A DNA stretch of 40,666 bases, taken from positions 1 through 40,666 of the forward strand of contig NZ_AJHJ01000042.1 of assembly GCF_000257645.1 (NCBI RefSeq), read 5' to 3'. Shown one piece after another: positions 9,080 to 18,012 of the stretch. The position numbers were made by a program, and so were the translations under genes. Source of the stretch: Serratia sp. M24T3. Lineage in GTDB: Bacteria; Pseudomonadota; Gammaproteobacteria; Enterobacterales; Enterobacteriaceae. Positions within the stretch are counted from its first letter, which is position 1. Every line of letters begins with the position of its first letter. The notes under the pieces are model-generated. The model saw nothing but the letters and a program-made list of their open reading frames with translations. It was not told the DNA's origin and ran no database searches.

Positions 9080-9811
9080 ATGCGAATACCCCGCATTTAT
9101 CATCCTGAGTTGCTCAGCCCGCATAGCGAAGTCATTCTCGGCGAAGACGCAGCCAATCACGTCGGCCGCGTGCTGCGTATGCAACCAGGGCAGCAAATCC
9201 AGCTGTTTGATGGTTCAAATCAGATCTTCACCGCCAGTATTACCGTGGTAGACAAGAAAAGCGTGCGCGTGCAGTTAGCCGGGGGCGAACTGGCTGATAA
9301 CGAGTCGCCATTGAATCTGCATCTTGGTCAGGTTATTTCTCGCGGCGAGAAGATGGAATTCACAATTCAAAAATCCATCGAATTGGGCGTGAACACTATT
9401 ACACCGCTGTTTTCTGAACGCTGCGGCGTTAAACTGGACGGCGAGCGGCTGGCCAAAAAACTGCAGCAATGGCAAAAAATCGCCATCGCAGCCTGCGAAC
9501 AATGCGGGCGTAATCGTGTTCCGGAAATTCGCGAGGCCATGCAGTTGGAACAGTGGTGCGCCGAAGGAGACAACAGCCTGAAGCTAAATTTGCATCCACG
9601 AGCCAGCCACAGCATAAATACGCTGCCACTGCCGGTGGAACGTGTGCGATTATTGATTGGTCCAGAAGGCGGGCTTTCCGCCGACGAAATTGCAATGACC
9701 ACGGGCTATGGATTTACTGATATCCTGTTGGGACCGCGCGTTTTACGCACAGAAACTACAGCGCTCACCGCCATTACCGCCCTGCAGGTGCGATTTGGCG
9801 ACCTGGGCTAG
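9080..9811 (+). CDS. rsmE: 16S rRNA m3U1498 methyltransferase
   Basis: RsmE methylates U1498 of 16S rRNA in the 30S subunit with SAM. It is a SPOUT (trefoil-knot) methyltransferase with an N-terminal PUA-like domain. The 243 residues equal the E. coli length and the start [20 protein letters not shown] aligns directly. The knot motifs are [14 protein letters not shown] (about 195-208) and [20 protein letters not shown] near the end. A longer frame upstream has no homology, and AGGA lies 11 nt before this ATG. gshB follows after 23 nt, so they are probably co-transcribed. Confidence 0.97.
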   Translation: MRIPRIYHPELLSPHSEVILGEDAANHVGRVLRMQPGQQIQLFDGSNQIFTASITVVDKKSVRVQLAGGELADNESPLNLHLGQVISRGEKMEFTIQKSIELGVNTITPLFSERCGVKLDGERLAKKLQQWQKIAIAACEQCGRNRVPEIREAMQLEQWCAEGDNSLKLNLHPRASHSINTLPLPVERVRLLIGPEGGLSADEIAMTTGYGFTDILLGPRVLRTETTALTAITALQVRFGDLG

Positions 9812-9834
9812 AAGCCGTCTCTAAAGGAGAGAAG

Positions 9835-10788
9835 ATGATTAAGCTTGGCATCGTGATGGACCCTATTTCATCCATCAATATCAAGAAAGACACCAGCTTC
9901 GCCATGTTGCTGGAAGCTCAGCGTCGCGGCTATGAACTGCATTATATGGAGATGAATTCTCTATATCTGCGCGGCGGTGAAGGCCGTGCACACACTCGTA
10001 AAGTGCTGGTCAAACAGGATTACGAAAGCTGGTATCAGTTTGGTGACGAGCAGGACATTGCTCTGCAAGACCTCGACGTGATCCTGATGCGTAAGGATCC
10101 ACCGTTTGATACCGAGTTTATCTACGCAACCTATATTCTCGAACGCGCGGAAGAGAAAGGCACGCTGATCGTCAACAAACCGCAAAGCCTGCGCGACTGT
10201 AATGAAAAGCTGTTTACCGCCTGGTTCCCCGATCTGACGCCTGACACGCTGGTAACCCGCAATGCCACGCAGCTGAAATCATTCTATAAAGAACATAACG
10301 ATGTGATCCTCAAGCCGCTCGACGGCATGGGCGGCGCGTCTATTTTCCGTTTGAAGCCGGAAGATGCCAACGTATCAGTGGTGATCGAAACCCTGACCGA
10401 ACACGGCAGCCGCTACTGTATGGCCCAGAATTACCTGCCTGCGATCAAAGACGGCGACAAACGCGTGCTGGTTGTTGACGGCGAACCAGTGCCCTACTGC
10501 CTGGCGCGCATTCCTTCTCAGGGCGAAACCCGTGGCAACCTCGCGGCCGGTGGTCGTGGTGAAGCGCGTCCATTGAGCGAAAGCGATTGGGCGATTGCCC
10601 GTGCCGTAGCGCCAACTCTGAAGAAAAAAGGCCTAATCTTTGTCGGCCTCGACATCATCGGCGACCGCCTGACCGAAATTAACGTCACTAGCCCGACCTG
10701 TGTCCGTGAAATCGAAGCGGCATTCCCGGATATTTCTATCACCGGAATGCTGATGGACGCAATCGAAGCCCGCCTGGCTGCGCGATAA
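9835..10788 (+). CDS. gshB: Glutathione synthetase
   Basis: GshB joins gamma-glutamylcysteine and glycine with ATP to form glutathione. The 317-residue protein is an ATP-grasp enzyme collinear with E. coli GshB (316). Visible are MIKLGIVMDPISSINIKKDT at the start, the ILMRKDPPFD substrate region (about 80-92), the ATP-binding KPLDGMGGASIF loop (about 160-171) and the metal-site EINVTSPTCVREIE near 280-293. GGAG precedes the ATG at 6 nt. It follows rsmE and is followed, after a 140-nt gap containing an ERIC-like sequence, by yqgE. Confidence 0.98.
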   Translation: MIKLGIVMDPISSINIKKDTSFAMLLEAQRRGYELHYMEMNSLYLRGGEGRAHTRKVLVKQDYESWYQFGDEQDIALQDLDVILMRKDPPFDTEFIYATYILERAEEKGTLIVNKPQSLRDCNEKLFTAWFPDLTPDTLVTRNATQLKSFYKEHNDVILKPLDGMGGASIFRLKPEDANVSVVIETLTEHGSRYCMAQNYLPAIKDGDKRVLVVDGEPVPYCLARIPSQGETRGNLAAGGRGEARPLSESDWAIARAVAPTLKKKGLIFVGLDIIGDRLTEINVTSPTCVREIEAAFPDISITGMLMDAIEARLAAR

Positions 10789-10849
10789 GCTTAAATCATC
10801 ATAACTGACTAAAGATCCTTTAGATTTCGTGTTCTGGCAAGACAGCACG

Positions 10850-10895
10850 CAGGAGCCTACTCAGGTAAGTGACTGCGGCGAGCGAAAGCTACAGC
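10850..10895 (+). repeat. ERIC-like core sequence in the gshB-yqgE gap
   Basis: The stretch beginning AGGAGCCTACTCAGGTAAGT and continuing through GACTGCGGCGAGCG matches the central core of the enterobacterial repetitive intergenic consensus. I count 19 of 22 identities to the remembered ERIC2 primer, and the preceding AGGAGCYTAC also fits. The flanks (from about 10826 and to about 10915) are much weaker, so this is a decayed or partial copy. It would be transcribed into the yqgE leader, ending shortly before the ATG at 10929. Confidence 0.6.
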
Positions 10896-10928
10896 CGGGG
10901 CGCGAAATATATTGGATGGACATAAGAA

Positions 10929-11492
10929 ATGAATTTACAGCACCACTTTTTAATTGCCATGCCCGGACTGGAAGAGCCCATGTTCAAACGCTCGGTCATC
11001 TACGTGTGCGAACACAACGATGAAGGTGCCATGGGCCTGGTTATCAATAAACTTGTCGATGACTTCACCATTAAAAACGTACTCGACAAGCTGGAAATTG
11101 AACCCACTCCGCGCGATCCGGCAATTAATCTCGATCGCCCGGTGTTTTCCGGCGGCCCGCTGGCTGACGATCGCGGATTTATCCTGCACACGCCGCGCAA
11201 AGGTTTTGGTTCAAGCATTCAGATTTCCGATCAAACCATGATCACCACGTCAAAAGACGTGCTGGAAACTCTTGGCACTCCCGACCAACCGAAAGACGTG
11301 CTGGTTGCGCTGGGTTACGCCGCCTGGGAGCAGGGTCAGCTTGAGCAGGAACTGCTAAACAACAGCTGGCTGACTATCGAAGCCAATAGCGATATTATTT
11401 TCCGCACGCCGATTGCCGAACGCTGGCGCGAAGCAGCCAAAATGATTGGTATCGAAGTCAGTCAGTTGGCGACTCATGCAGGTCACGCGTAA
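10929..11492 (+). CDS. yqgE: YqgE/AlgH family protein (DUF179)
   Basis: This is a conserved cytoplasmic protein of the UPF0301/AlgH family with no settled biochemical role. AlgH was named for an effect on alginate genes in Pseudomonas. The 187 residues equal E. coli YqgE and start [19 protein letters not shown]. Family signatures are [17 protein letters not shown] (about 26-42), [13 protein letters not shown] (about 75-87) and [13 protein letters not shown] (about 135-147). Its TAA shares one base with the ruvX ATG, a tight coupling preserved across enterobacteria. Confidence 0.95.
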   Translation: MNLQHHFLIAMPGLEEPMFKRSVIYVCEHNDEGAMGLVINKLVDDFTIKNVLDKLEIEPTPRDPAINLDRPVFSGGPLADDRGFILHTPRKGFGSSIQISDQTMITTSKDVLETLGTPDQPKDVLVALGYAAWEQGQLEQELLNNSWLTIEANSDIIFRTPIAERWREAAKMIGIEVSQLATHAGHA

Positions 11493-11926
11493 TGGGTAAC
11501 CGCACGTTATTTGCTTTTGATTTCGGAACGAAAAGTATTGGCCTGGCGATTGGTCAGGAAGTCACCGGCACCGCACGCCCACTGACTTCTTTCAAAGCTC
11601 AGGACGGCACTCCAGACTGGCAAAAAATCGAAAAACTGCTTAAAGAGTGGCAGCCTGATTTAGTGATTGTTGGTCTGCCGCTCAATATGGATGGCACCGA
11701 GCAGCCGTTGACCGCCAGAGCGCGCAAGTTTGCCAATCGTCTGCACGGCCGTTTTGGCGTTCAGGTCGAGCTGCACGACGAGCGACTCAGTACCGTCGAG
11801 GCTCGCGCCGATTTGTTTGAACGCGGCGGTTTTCGCGCGCTGGACAAAGGCAGCGTGGATGCCGCATCGGCAGTGATCATTCTTGAAAGCTGGTTCGAAA
11901 ATCAGTGGAACAAACCCGAAGCGTAA
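11492..11926 (+). CDS. ruvX: Holliday-junction resolvase-like protein / 16S rRNA processing factor
   Basis: RuvX (YqgF) has an RNase H-like fold. In E. coli it is essential and has been tied to maturation of the 5' end of 16S rRNA, while the resolvase role was inferred from structure. The 144-residue protein shows the first acidic motif [13 protein letters not shown] (about residues 8-20), VGLPLNMDG (about 60-68), the second acidic motif in [12 protein letters not shown] (about 92-103), and the third acidic residue in [16 protein letters not shown] near the C-terminus. It starts in an ATG overlapping the yqgE stop by one base (TAATG), so it is translationally coupled. The convergent yggR ends 34 nt away. 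Confidence 0.96.
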   Translation: MGNRTLFAFDFGTKSIGLAIGQEVTGTARPLTSFKAQDGTPDWQKIEKLLKEWQPDLVIVGLPLNMDGTEQPLTARARKFANRLHGRFGVQVELHDERLSTVEARADLFERGGFRALDKGSVDAASAVIILESWFENQWNKPEA

Positions 11927-11960
11927 TATTGCCATACGGTTTCGCTCAATAGGTTATTGC

Positions 11961-12959
11961 CTAGCCTGCCAGCAACCCGGCGTTGATTCGCTGTTGCCTG
12001 CTTTGTTCGAAAGTTTGCATGCCGGCATCAGCGCCGGTTTGCAGGCTGTCTTGCAACTGATGCGTTTTACCTTCACGAATCAAATTGCACACTGCCGGTG
12101 TTGATGTCAGCATTTCGTACAACCCGATTCGACTACCGTGCTGTCCCGGCACCAGCTTTTGCGCCAGAATTCCGCGCAGACTTCCAGCTAGCTGTGCGCG
12201 AACATAGGCCTTTTCATCGACAGAGAAAACGTCTACCAGCCGGTCTACCGCCTGCGCAGCATGACGTGCATGCAGTGTTGCCAGCACCAGATGCCCGGTC
12301 TCAGCAGCAGTAAGTGCTAAACGAATGTTTTCACTGTCACGCAGCTCGCCCAGCAATAGCACGTCGGGATCTTCACGCAGTGCCGCGCGAATAGCCTGAG
12401 AAAATGACGGCGTGTGCGTACCCAACTCACGCTGCTGAATTAAACAACGCTGGCTGGTGTGCAAGAATTCTATCGGGTCTTCCAACGTGATAATGTGCCG
12501 GGGTCGAGTCTGATTGAGATAACCTATCATCGCTGCCAAAGTGGTCGATTTTCCACTGCCTGTGGCACCCGTTATCAATATCAATCCGTCTTCCAGCGCG
12601 CTGAGATGCTGCAAAACACTCGGCGTCTGCAAATCCTCAAGGCTGGGGCACGAATTCGGCAAAGGGCGAATCGCCAGTGACAAACCGTTAATCTGCTGGA
12701 AAAAATTAACTCTGACACGACGTCCGTTGACCAGCGTCACCGCAGCGTCAGTTTGACCCTGCTGCAGTAAATCAATCTGCTGCGCATCGGCAAGCCAGCG
12801 CTCGCTAAGGGCTTTAAGCTCTTGGTGCTCAACCAGTGACGAGTCTTGACAGGCAACCAGCTCACCGTCAACGCGTAACATTGGTCGATGCCCGGCACAA
12901 AGGTGCAGATCGGAGGCGTTTTGCTTTACACTAAGCTCCACAAAATTATCGATATCCAT
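11961..12959 (-). CDS. yggR: PilT-like secretion/retraction ATPase YggR
   Basis: This is a hexameric ATPase of the PilT/GspE family; relatives drive type IV pilus retraction. The 332-residue protein starts MDIDNFVELSVKQNASDLHL, in line with E. coli YggR, and has an N-terminal PAS-like domain. Walker A GATGSGKSTT lies near residue 130, the Asp box around EDPIEF near 160, Walker B LREDPDVLLLGELRD near 195-209 and the His box TAAETGHLVLATLHA near 220. The 13-codon-longer frame is rejected: AGGAG sits just before this ATG and the extension is not conserved. It diverges from yggS, with 21 nt between the two starts. No pilus assembly genes are in the window, so its target is unknown. Confidence 0.93.
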   Translation of the reverse strand: MDIDNFVELSVKQNASDLHLCAGHRPMLRVDGELVACQDSSLVEHQELKALSERWLADAQQIDLLQQGQTDAAVTLVNGRRVRVNFFQQINGLSLAIRPLPNSCPSLEDLQTPSVLQHLSALEDGLILITGATGSGKSTTLAAMIGYLNQTRPRHIITLEDPIEFLHTSQRCLIQQRELGTHTPSFSQAIRAALREDPDVLLLGELRDSENIRLALTAAETGHLVLATLHARHAAQAVDRLVDVFSVDEKAYVRAQLAGSLRGILAQKLVPGQHGSRIGLYEMLTSTPAVCNLIREGKTHQLQDSLQTGADAGMQTFEQSRQQRINAGLLAG

Positions 12960-12980
12960 TTGAAACACTCCTGAGCCACT

Positions 12981-13694
12981 ATGAATCAACGTCAGCAATC
13001 AGCTATTGCAGAAAATCTACAGCAAGTCAGGGATCGTATCGCGTCTTCTGCGGCGCTTTGCGAGCGTTCTCCACAAGAAGTGACTTTACTTGCAGTCAGC
13101 AAAACCAAACCTGCGAGCGCTATCGAAGAAGCAATCGCCGCCGGGCAACTGGCCTTTGGTGAAAACTATGTGCAAGAAGGCGTAGAGAAAGTTGCCGCCT
13201 TCGCCGATCATCAACCCGCGCTGGTCTGGCACTTTATCGGGCCTTTGCAGTCCAATAAAAGTCGATTGGTGGCTGAGAATTTTGACTGGTGCCATACCCT
13301 CGATCGACTAAAAATTGCTCAACGCCTTAACGAACAGCGTCCTGCAGGCAAGGCACCGTTGCAGGTGCTGATTCAGGTGAATATCAGCGATGAGCAAAGT
13401 AAGTCCGGGATCAAACTGAACGACGTTGCGCAGCTGGCGGCAGCTATTGCCGAGATGCCTAACCTCACCCTGCGCGGCCTGATGGCTATCCCTGCGGTAG
13501 AGACAGAATATTCGCGCCAGCTGGCAGTTTTCAGTCAAATGAGTGAGGCTTACCAGCAATTGAAGCAGAACTATCCTCAGGTCGATACGCTTTCAATGGG
13601 CATGACCGACGATATGCCCGCTGCGATTGCCGCAGGCAGCACGATGGTCCGTATCGGCACTGCTATCTTTGGTGCTCGGGATTATTCAGCTTAA
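12981..13694 (+). CDS. yggS: PLP homeostasis protein (YggS/PLPBP family)
   Basis: YggS binds pyridoxal phosphate and affects vitamin B6 and amino-acid homeostasis; it is not known to catalyse a reaction. The 237-residue protein is a single alanine-racemase-like TIM barrel. The PLP lysine is K41 in LLAVSKTKPAS, followed by FGENYVQE (about 54-61), WHFIGPLQSNKSR (about 77-89), the conserved LMAIPA near 167 and the phosphate-binding SMGMTDDMPAAI...GSTMVRIGTAIFG at the C-terminus. It leads the cluster yggS-proC-yggT-rdgB-hemW; no strong ribosome binding site is evident. Confidence 0.96.
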   Translation: MNQRQQSAIAENLQQVRDRIASSAALCERSPQEVTLLAVSKTKPASAIEEAIAAGQLAFGENYVQEGVEKVAAFADHQPALVWHFIGPLQSNKSRLVAENFDWCHTLDRLKIAQRLNEQRPAGKAPLQVLIQVNISDEQSKSGIKLNDVAQLAAAIAEMPNLTLRGLMAIPAVETEYSRQLAVFSQMSEAYQQLKQNYPQVDTLSMGMTDDMPAAIAAGSTMVRIGTAIFGARDYSA

Positions 13695-13793
13695 AAATTG
13701 GAAATTTTAAACGGCTACCCCAACTCACTGGCGTTGTCAGCCGACACATAATGCAGCGACGACCTCAGGTTTGACGGGTATAAAGGAGCAATG

Positions 13794-14615
13794 ATGCAAC
13801 ATCGTAAAATATGCTTTATTGGTGCCGGCAACATGGCAGGCGCCATTATTGCCGGTCTGGTCACCAGTGGATACCCTGCTGATTTGATCACCGTCTGCGC
13901 GCCATCAGCCAAAAACCGTGATGCTCTGGCCGAAAAATACGGCATTAACAGCAGCGGCGATAACATTAATGGCGCTAAAGAAGCCGCAGTTGTGGTGCTT
14001 TCCGTAAAACCTCAGCTAATGGCTGACGTCTGCACTGAACTGCAAAAGCAGGTCGATTTTGCTGACAAGCTGGTGTTGTCCATCGCCGCTGGCATTAGCG
14101 TCGAGCGTTTCTATACACTGCTTGGCAACGGATTGAATATAGTACGTATTATGCCTAACACGCCGTCTCTTGTGGGCAAAGGTATGAGCGGATTATTCGC
14201 TCCCGAGCTAGTCAGTAAACAAGATAAAGAATTCAGCGGCGAGCTGATGACCGCAGTCGGCAAGATTTGCTGGGTCGACAGTGAAGCAGGCATCAATCAG
14301 GTGATTGCCGCCGCTGGCAGCGCTCCGGCCTATTTCTTCCTGTTTATGGAAGCAATGCAAAAAGAAGCCGAGCGTCAGGGACTGAGTGCCGACAATGCGC
14401 GCCTTCTGGTGCAACAGGCGGCGAGCGGTGCAGCCGCGTTGGTCGAGGCTAACCCTGAAACGCCACTGTCTACATTACGCGAAAATGTGACCTCTAAGGG
14501 CGGTACGACTTTCGAAGCGCTTAAAGTGTTCAACGAACGCCAGCTTCCTGCGATTGTGGCTGAAGCAATGCAGGCGGCCATCACCCGCGCGCAGGAAATG
14601 GAAAAGCTTTTTTAG
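13794..14615 (+). CDS. proC: Pyrroline-5-carboxylate reductase
   Basis: ProC carries out the last step of proline synthesis, reducing pyrroline-5-carboxylate with NAD(P)H. The 273-residue product has the Rossmann motif FIGAGNMAGAIIAGL at residues 8-22, the VLSVKPQ strand near 65, MPNTPSLVGKGMSGLF near 120 and the C-terminal family signature around LRENVTSKGGTTFEAL (about 225-240). Two ATG codons stand in tandem. The second (13794) is chosen because GGAG lies 5 nt before it; the first would add one Met. In E. coli proC is elsewhere, while Yersinia and Serratia carry it between yggS and yggT, a lineage marker here. Confidence 0.96.
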   Translation: MQHRKICFIGAGNMAGAIIAGLVTSGYPADLITVCAPSAKNRDALAEKYGINSSGDNINGAKEAAVVVLSVKPQLMADVCTELQKQVDFADKLVLSIAAGISVERFYTLLGNGLNIVRIMPNTPSLVGKGMSGLFAPELVSKQDKEFSGELMTAVGKICWVDSEAGINQVIAAAGSAPAYFFLFMEAMQKEAERQGLSADNARLLVQQAASGAAALVEANPETPLSTLRENVTSKGGTTFEALKVFNERQLPAIVAEAMQAAITRAQEMEKLF

Positions 14616-14746
14616 GTTTTGAGTTTGAGTTTTAAAGGTTTAGTTTTACCTCGGGCCTGCTGCGGCAGGCTTGAAACTAACTAGAGTAAAGCGTCAACGA
14701 TTCAAAGTGTTGCTTTGAATTTCCGATCACAAGAATAAGGTTATTT

Positions 14747-15301
14747 ATGCTCACGCTGACTTTTCTGGTCAAAACACTGATTGACCTCTACGTCATGGTT
14801 TTACTTTTACGCATCTGGATGCAATGGGCGAGAACCGATTTTTACAATCCATTCTCGCAATTTGTTGTTAAAATAACCCAGCCGATTATTGCGCCGCTGC
14901 GCCGAATCATTCCACCGCTAGGGCCAATCGACAGCGCATCGCTGCTGTTGGCATTCCTGCTGATGACAATAAAGTATCCGCTGCTGCTGCTGATTCAGGG
15001 AGGAGGGATCGCGCTTAGCCCGTATAACCTGTTGTTCGGCCTGATTGCGCTGGTCAAGTCAGCCGGTTATCTGGTGTTTTGGCTAATCATCATCCGCTCG
15101 CTAATGAGCTGGGTGAGCCAAGGTCGCGGCGCGATGGATTACGTGTTAATGCAGCTTACCGAACCGCTGATGGCACCGATTCGCCGCATTATTCCAGCAA
15201 TGGGCGGCATCGATTTTTCGGCCATGGTGGTGATCCTTATTCTGTATATGCTGAACTATCTCGGCATGGATTTGTTAGGCGAGCTTTGGTTCCTGTTGTG
15301 A
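14747..15301 (+). CDS. yggT: YggT family inner-membrane protein
   Basis: A 184-residue integral membrane protein of the YggT (YlmG-like) family, whose plastid and cyanobacterial relatives have been linked to nucleoid or thylakoid organisation. Its bacterial role is not settled; an osmotic-stress effect was reported for E. coli. Two YggT repeats are visible, each with membrane helices and the amphipathic motif P-L-x-P-x-R-R-I-I-P: [14 protein letters not shown] (about 49-62) and [14 protein letters not shown] (about 144-157). About four hydrophobic segments are expected. It follows proC after 131 nt and a hairpin terminator follows. Confidence 0.94.
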   Translation: MLTLTFLVKTLIDLYVMVLLLRIWMQWARTDFYNPFSQFVVKITQPIIAPLRRIIPPLGPIDSASLLLAFLLMTIKYPLLLLIQGGGIALSPYNLLFGLIALVKSAGYLVFWLIIIRSLMSWVSQGRGAMDYVLMQLTEPLMAPIRRIIPAMGGIDFSAMVVILILYMLNYLGMDLLGELWFLL

Positions 15302-15316
15302 TCCCAGGCTGCTAAA

Positions 15317-15358
15317 AACGCCGCGGCCAGGAGCTTTCCTGCTCGCGGCGTTAAATTT
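15317..15358 (+). terminator. Terminator or attenuator between yggT and rdgB
   Basis: A perfect 9-bp arm pair AACGCCGCG / CGCGGCGTT (15317-15325 and 15344-15352) with a small inner stem CAGG/CCTG is followed by AAATTTTTC. The A/T tract is imperfect, so read-through into rdgB-hemW is possible. Confidence 0.7.
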
Positions 15359-15377
15359 TTCAATTCAGGAAGTAGAA

Positions 15378-15986
15378 ATGCAAAAAGTAGTACTGGCCAC
15401 CGGCAATCCCGGAAAAGTGCGTGAACTCGCGCACTTACTCGCAGACTTTGGTCTCGAAGTCGTGGCGCAAACCGAGCTGGGCGTTGATGACGCAGATGAA
15501 ACCGGTCTGACCTTTATCGAGAACGCCATTATCAAGGCCCGTCACGCAGCTCAGATAACTGGCTTGCCGGCTGTTGCCGATGATTCGGGGCTGGCGGTAG
15601 ATTTTCTCGGCGGCGCACCGGGTATTTATTCTGCCCGTTATTCGGGTGAAGGTGCGACCGATCAGAAGAACCTCGAGAAGCTGCTTGATGCCTTGAAAGA
15701 CGTGCCGGAAGGCCAGCGTCAGGCACAATTTCACTGTGTTCTGGTCTATATGCGCCACGCAGAAGATCCAACGCCGCTGGTGTGTCACGGCAGCTGGGCG
15801 GGTGAAATTATTCGCGCTCCGGCCGGTGAAGGCGGCTTTGGCTATGATCCGATATTCTATGTTCCGTCGCTGGGCAAAACTGCCGCAGAGCTGACGCGTG
15901 AAGAGAAAAGCGCCGTTTCTCACCGAGGTCTGGCATTGGCTCAGTTACTGCAAGCCATGTCCGGGGCTGCTGAAAAAAATGCGTAA
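15378..15986 (+). CDS. rdgB: dITP/XTP pyrophosphatase (RdgB/HAM1)
   Basis: RdgB hydrolyses non-canonical purine triphosphates (dITP, ITP, XTP) to monophosphates, protecting DNA and RNA from deaminated bases. The 202-residue protein starts [20 protein letters not shown] with the nucleotide-binding TGNPGKVRE motif (8-16). It continues with [13 protein letters not shown] (about 48-60), [22 protein letters not shown] (about 67-88) and the C-terminal [12 protein letters not shown] (about 153-164). Length is normal (E. coli 197). AGGA lies before the ATG. The last 8 nt overlap hemW, so the two are translationally coupled. Confidence 0.97.
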   Translation: MQKVVLATGNPGKVRELAHLLADFGLEVVAQTELGVDDADETGLTFIENAIIKARHAAQITGLPAVADDSGLAVDFLGGAPGIYSARYSGEGATDQKNLEKLLDALKDVPEGQRQAQFHCVLVYMRHAEDPTPLVCHGSWAGEIIRAPAGEGGFGYDPIFYVPSLGKTAAELTREEKSAVSHRGLALAQLLQAMSGAAEKNA

Positions 15987-17115
15987 GCTACCGCCGTTAA
16001 GCCTTTATCTTCATATTCCGTGGTGTGTCCAGAAATGCCCTTACTGCGATTTTAATTCGCATGCCCTTAAGGGCGAAGTGCCGCATGACGATTATGTCGC
16101 CCACCTGCTGGCAGATTTAGATGCCGATGTGCATCTGACTTCAGGTCGCACGATCGACACCATTTTCATTGGTGGCGGCACGCCAAGTCTGTTAAGCAGC
16201 GAAGCGATGCAAAACCTGCTCGACGGTGTTCGCGCTCGCCTGCCTGTTTCGCCCAACGCTGAAATCACCATGGAAGCGAACCCTGGCACGGTTGAAGCCG
16301 ATCGTTTCAGCGGTTACCAGCGCGCCGGGGTGAACCGCATTTCAATCGGCGTGCAAAGTTTCAGTTCTGAGAAGTTAGAGCGTCTCGGTCGTATTCACGG
16401 CCCTGATGAAGCTAAACGCGCCGCGCATCTGGCAACCGATTTGGGGCTGCGCAGTTTTAACCTCGACCTGATGCACGGCTTGCCGGATCAGACTCTGGAA
16501 CAGGCGCTGGACGATTTGCGTCAGGCAATTGCTCTGAATCCTCCCCATCTGTCCTGGTATCAGCTGACCATCGAACCTAACACCCTGTTCGCCTATAAAA
16601 CGCCGGTTTTACCCGATGACGACGCGCTATGGGACATCTTCGAGCAAGGCGATCAACTGCTCACAGCAGCAGGCTATCAGCAGTACGAAACCTCTGCCTA
16701 TGCCAAACCGGGTTACCAGTGTCAGCACAATCTGAACTACTGGCGTTTTGGCGATTATCTGGGCGTTGGCTGTGGCGCACACGGCAAACTGACTCAACCG
16801 GACGGCAGCATTCTGCGCACGGTAAAAACCAAGCATCCGCGCGGTTATATGCAGGGTCGTTACATGGACAAACAGCATGAGGTTGAGAGTAAAGAATTGC
16901 CGTTCGAATTCTTTATGAATCGCTTCCGGCTGCTGGAAGCCGCGCCGCGAGAAGAGTTCGCAATTTACACAGGACTGGAAGAAAACAGCATCCGCTCGCA
17001 GCTCGACGAGGCGATTGCAAAAGATTATCTGCTGGAGACGGCGACCCATTGGCAGATTACCGAAAAAGGAAAACTGTTCCTAAATTCACTGCTGGAACTG
17101 TTTTTAGCAGACTAA
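15979..17115 (+). CDS. hemW: Haem chaperone HemW (coproporphyrinogen III oxidase-like radical SAM protein)
   Basis: HemW resembles HemN but does not oxidise coproporphyrinogen; it binds haem and has been described as delivering it to membrane respiratory enzymes. The 378-residue protein starts [20 protein letters not shown], and the radical-SAM cluster cysteines are C16, C20 and C23 (CxxxCxxC). [17 protein letters not shown] and GVQSF motifs follow, with the HemW-type C-terminal domain to the end. The fourth cysteine that marks true HemN (CxxxCxxCxC) is absent: the residues after C23 are D-F. The longer in-frame start inside rdgB is rejected as it precedes the family N-terminus. Length equals E. 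coli HemW. Confidence 0.96.
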   Translation: MRKLPPLSLYLHIPWCVQKCPYCDFNSHALKGEVPHDDYVAHLLADLDADVHLTSGRTIDTIFIGGGTPSLLSSEAMQNLLDGVRARLPVSPNAEITMEANPGTVEADRFSGYQRAGVNRISIGVQSFSSEKLERLGRIHGPDEAKRAAHLATDLGLRSFNLDLMHGLPDQTLEQALDDLRQAIALNPPHLSWYQLTIEPNTLFAYKTPVLPDDDALWDIFEQGDQLLTAAGYQQYETSAYAKPGYQCQHNLNYWRFGDYLGVGCGAHGKLTQPDGSILRTVKTKHPRGYMQGRYMDKQHEVESKELPFEFFMNRFRLLEAAPREEFAIYTGLEENSIRSQLDEAIAKDYLLETATHWQITEKGKLFLNSLLELFLAD

Positions 17116-17128
17116 GCGGGTTCACTCC

Positions 17129-17166
17129 AAAAAAACGGGGGAAGGGATCGCTATCATCCCCTCCCC
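17129..17166 (-). terminator. Strong intrinsic terminator of yggN (between convergent hemW and yggN)
   Basis: On the minus strand an 11-bp stem (arms 17156-17166 and 17138-17148, GGGGAGGGGAT / ATCCCTTCCCC with one G-U pair) with a 7-nt loop is followed by CG and a run of seven T (17129-17135). Read on the plus strand it also ends in an AT-rich tract, so it may serve hemW weakly. Confidence 0.85.
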
Positions 17167-17223
17167 TATCTTTAATTTAAAACTGCCAATAACAGCCTGC
17201 CGTTACAATGCAGCTAACAGAAA

Positions 17224-17952
17224 TTACTTAATATCTGCCAAAAGTTCGCGGCGCTGCTCTTCCAGCGAGGTCACGCGGTTACACACGTTATGACCAAAGC
17301 CTTCAAACTCACCCTGCTGACGTTGCCACTCGGCTTTCACTGCCTGCTGCAAGCCGCCAAGGTTGCTCATCATCGCCTGCAACGGATTACCACCGCTGGA
17401 CAACTGACGGGTGCCCATCTCGTTCATGCTGTCTTGCATTACGCCGCCCATAGTCTGATCAATCAATTGCTGGCCTTGCTGCTGCACCTGATCGATTGCC
17501 TGATGGTGGAATACCAGCGAGTCCGGACGTTGCTCGATAATGCGGTTCATCTGCTGTTTAAGTTGGCCATCCAGGGTCTTGAGACGATTACGAACATTGC
17601 TTTCAGGGCCTAACTGCTTGACGATCACGCCGTCCATCGCCACCCGTGCCTTCTCAAGATGCTCTTTGGCGCCTTGATCGATCCACGGTAAATCACGACG
17701 CAGCGCTGACTGATAGTCCACAGCTTCCTGACGCTGTTTGGCGTTCAGGGAAATAGATTTGCCGTTCTGGCTTAAATCGCCATTTGGCGAAATCAGCAGG
17801 TTTCCGCTAGCCCCCACTACCTGCACGGTATCTTGCTTGATAACTACGTCGTCCTGAGGCTTGGCGCTGCACTGAAATTCGGCATGTGCCTGAAGCGCAG
17901 TCAAAGCCAGCAGGCCGATCAGGCCGTTTTTCAATCCCGTTTTTGCTAACAT
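17224..17952 (-). CDS. yggN: DUF2884 periplasmic protein YggN
   Basis: A conserved exported protein of unknown function (DUF2884). The 242-residue product has a clear signal peptide, MLAKTGLKNGLIGLLALTAL followed by QAHA, with cleavage before EFQCS. The mature part is hydrophilic and rich in Gln and in heptad-like stretches: the repeated VDYQSALRRDLPWIDQGAKE area near 80-100 and LKQQMNRI near 130 suggest helical or coiled-coil structure. Two mature cysteines (CS near 28, CN near 222) could form a disulfide. It has its own terminator and sits 60 nt downstream of glsB on the same strand. The catalytic or binding role cannot be inferred. Confidence 0.9.
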   Translation of the reverse strand: MLAKTGLKNGLIGLLALTALQAHAEFQCSAKPQDDVVIKQDTVQVVGASGNLLISPNGDLSQNGKSISLNAKQRQEAVDYQSALRRDLPWIDQGAKEHLEKARVAMDGVIVKQLGPESNVRNRLKTLDGQLKQQMNRIIEQRPDSLVFHHQAIDQVQQQGQQLIDQTMGGVMQDSMNEMGTRQLSSGGNPLQAMMSNLGGLQQAVKAEWQRQQGEFEGFGHNVCNRVTSLEEQRRELLADIK

Positions 17953-18012
17953 ATTTACTCCCTTGAGTACGGACGGCGGCAGGAAATTTTAGCAGTCCTG
18001 CCAGCACCCGAT

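Noticed and set aside
14655-14670. Terminator between proC and yggT (GCCTGC / GCAGGC)
   Set aside because: A 6-bp stem without a T-run; not enough to call.
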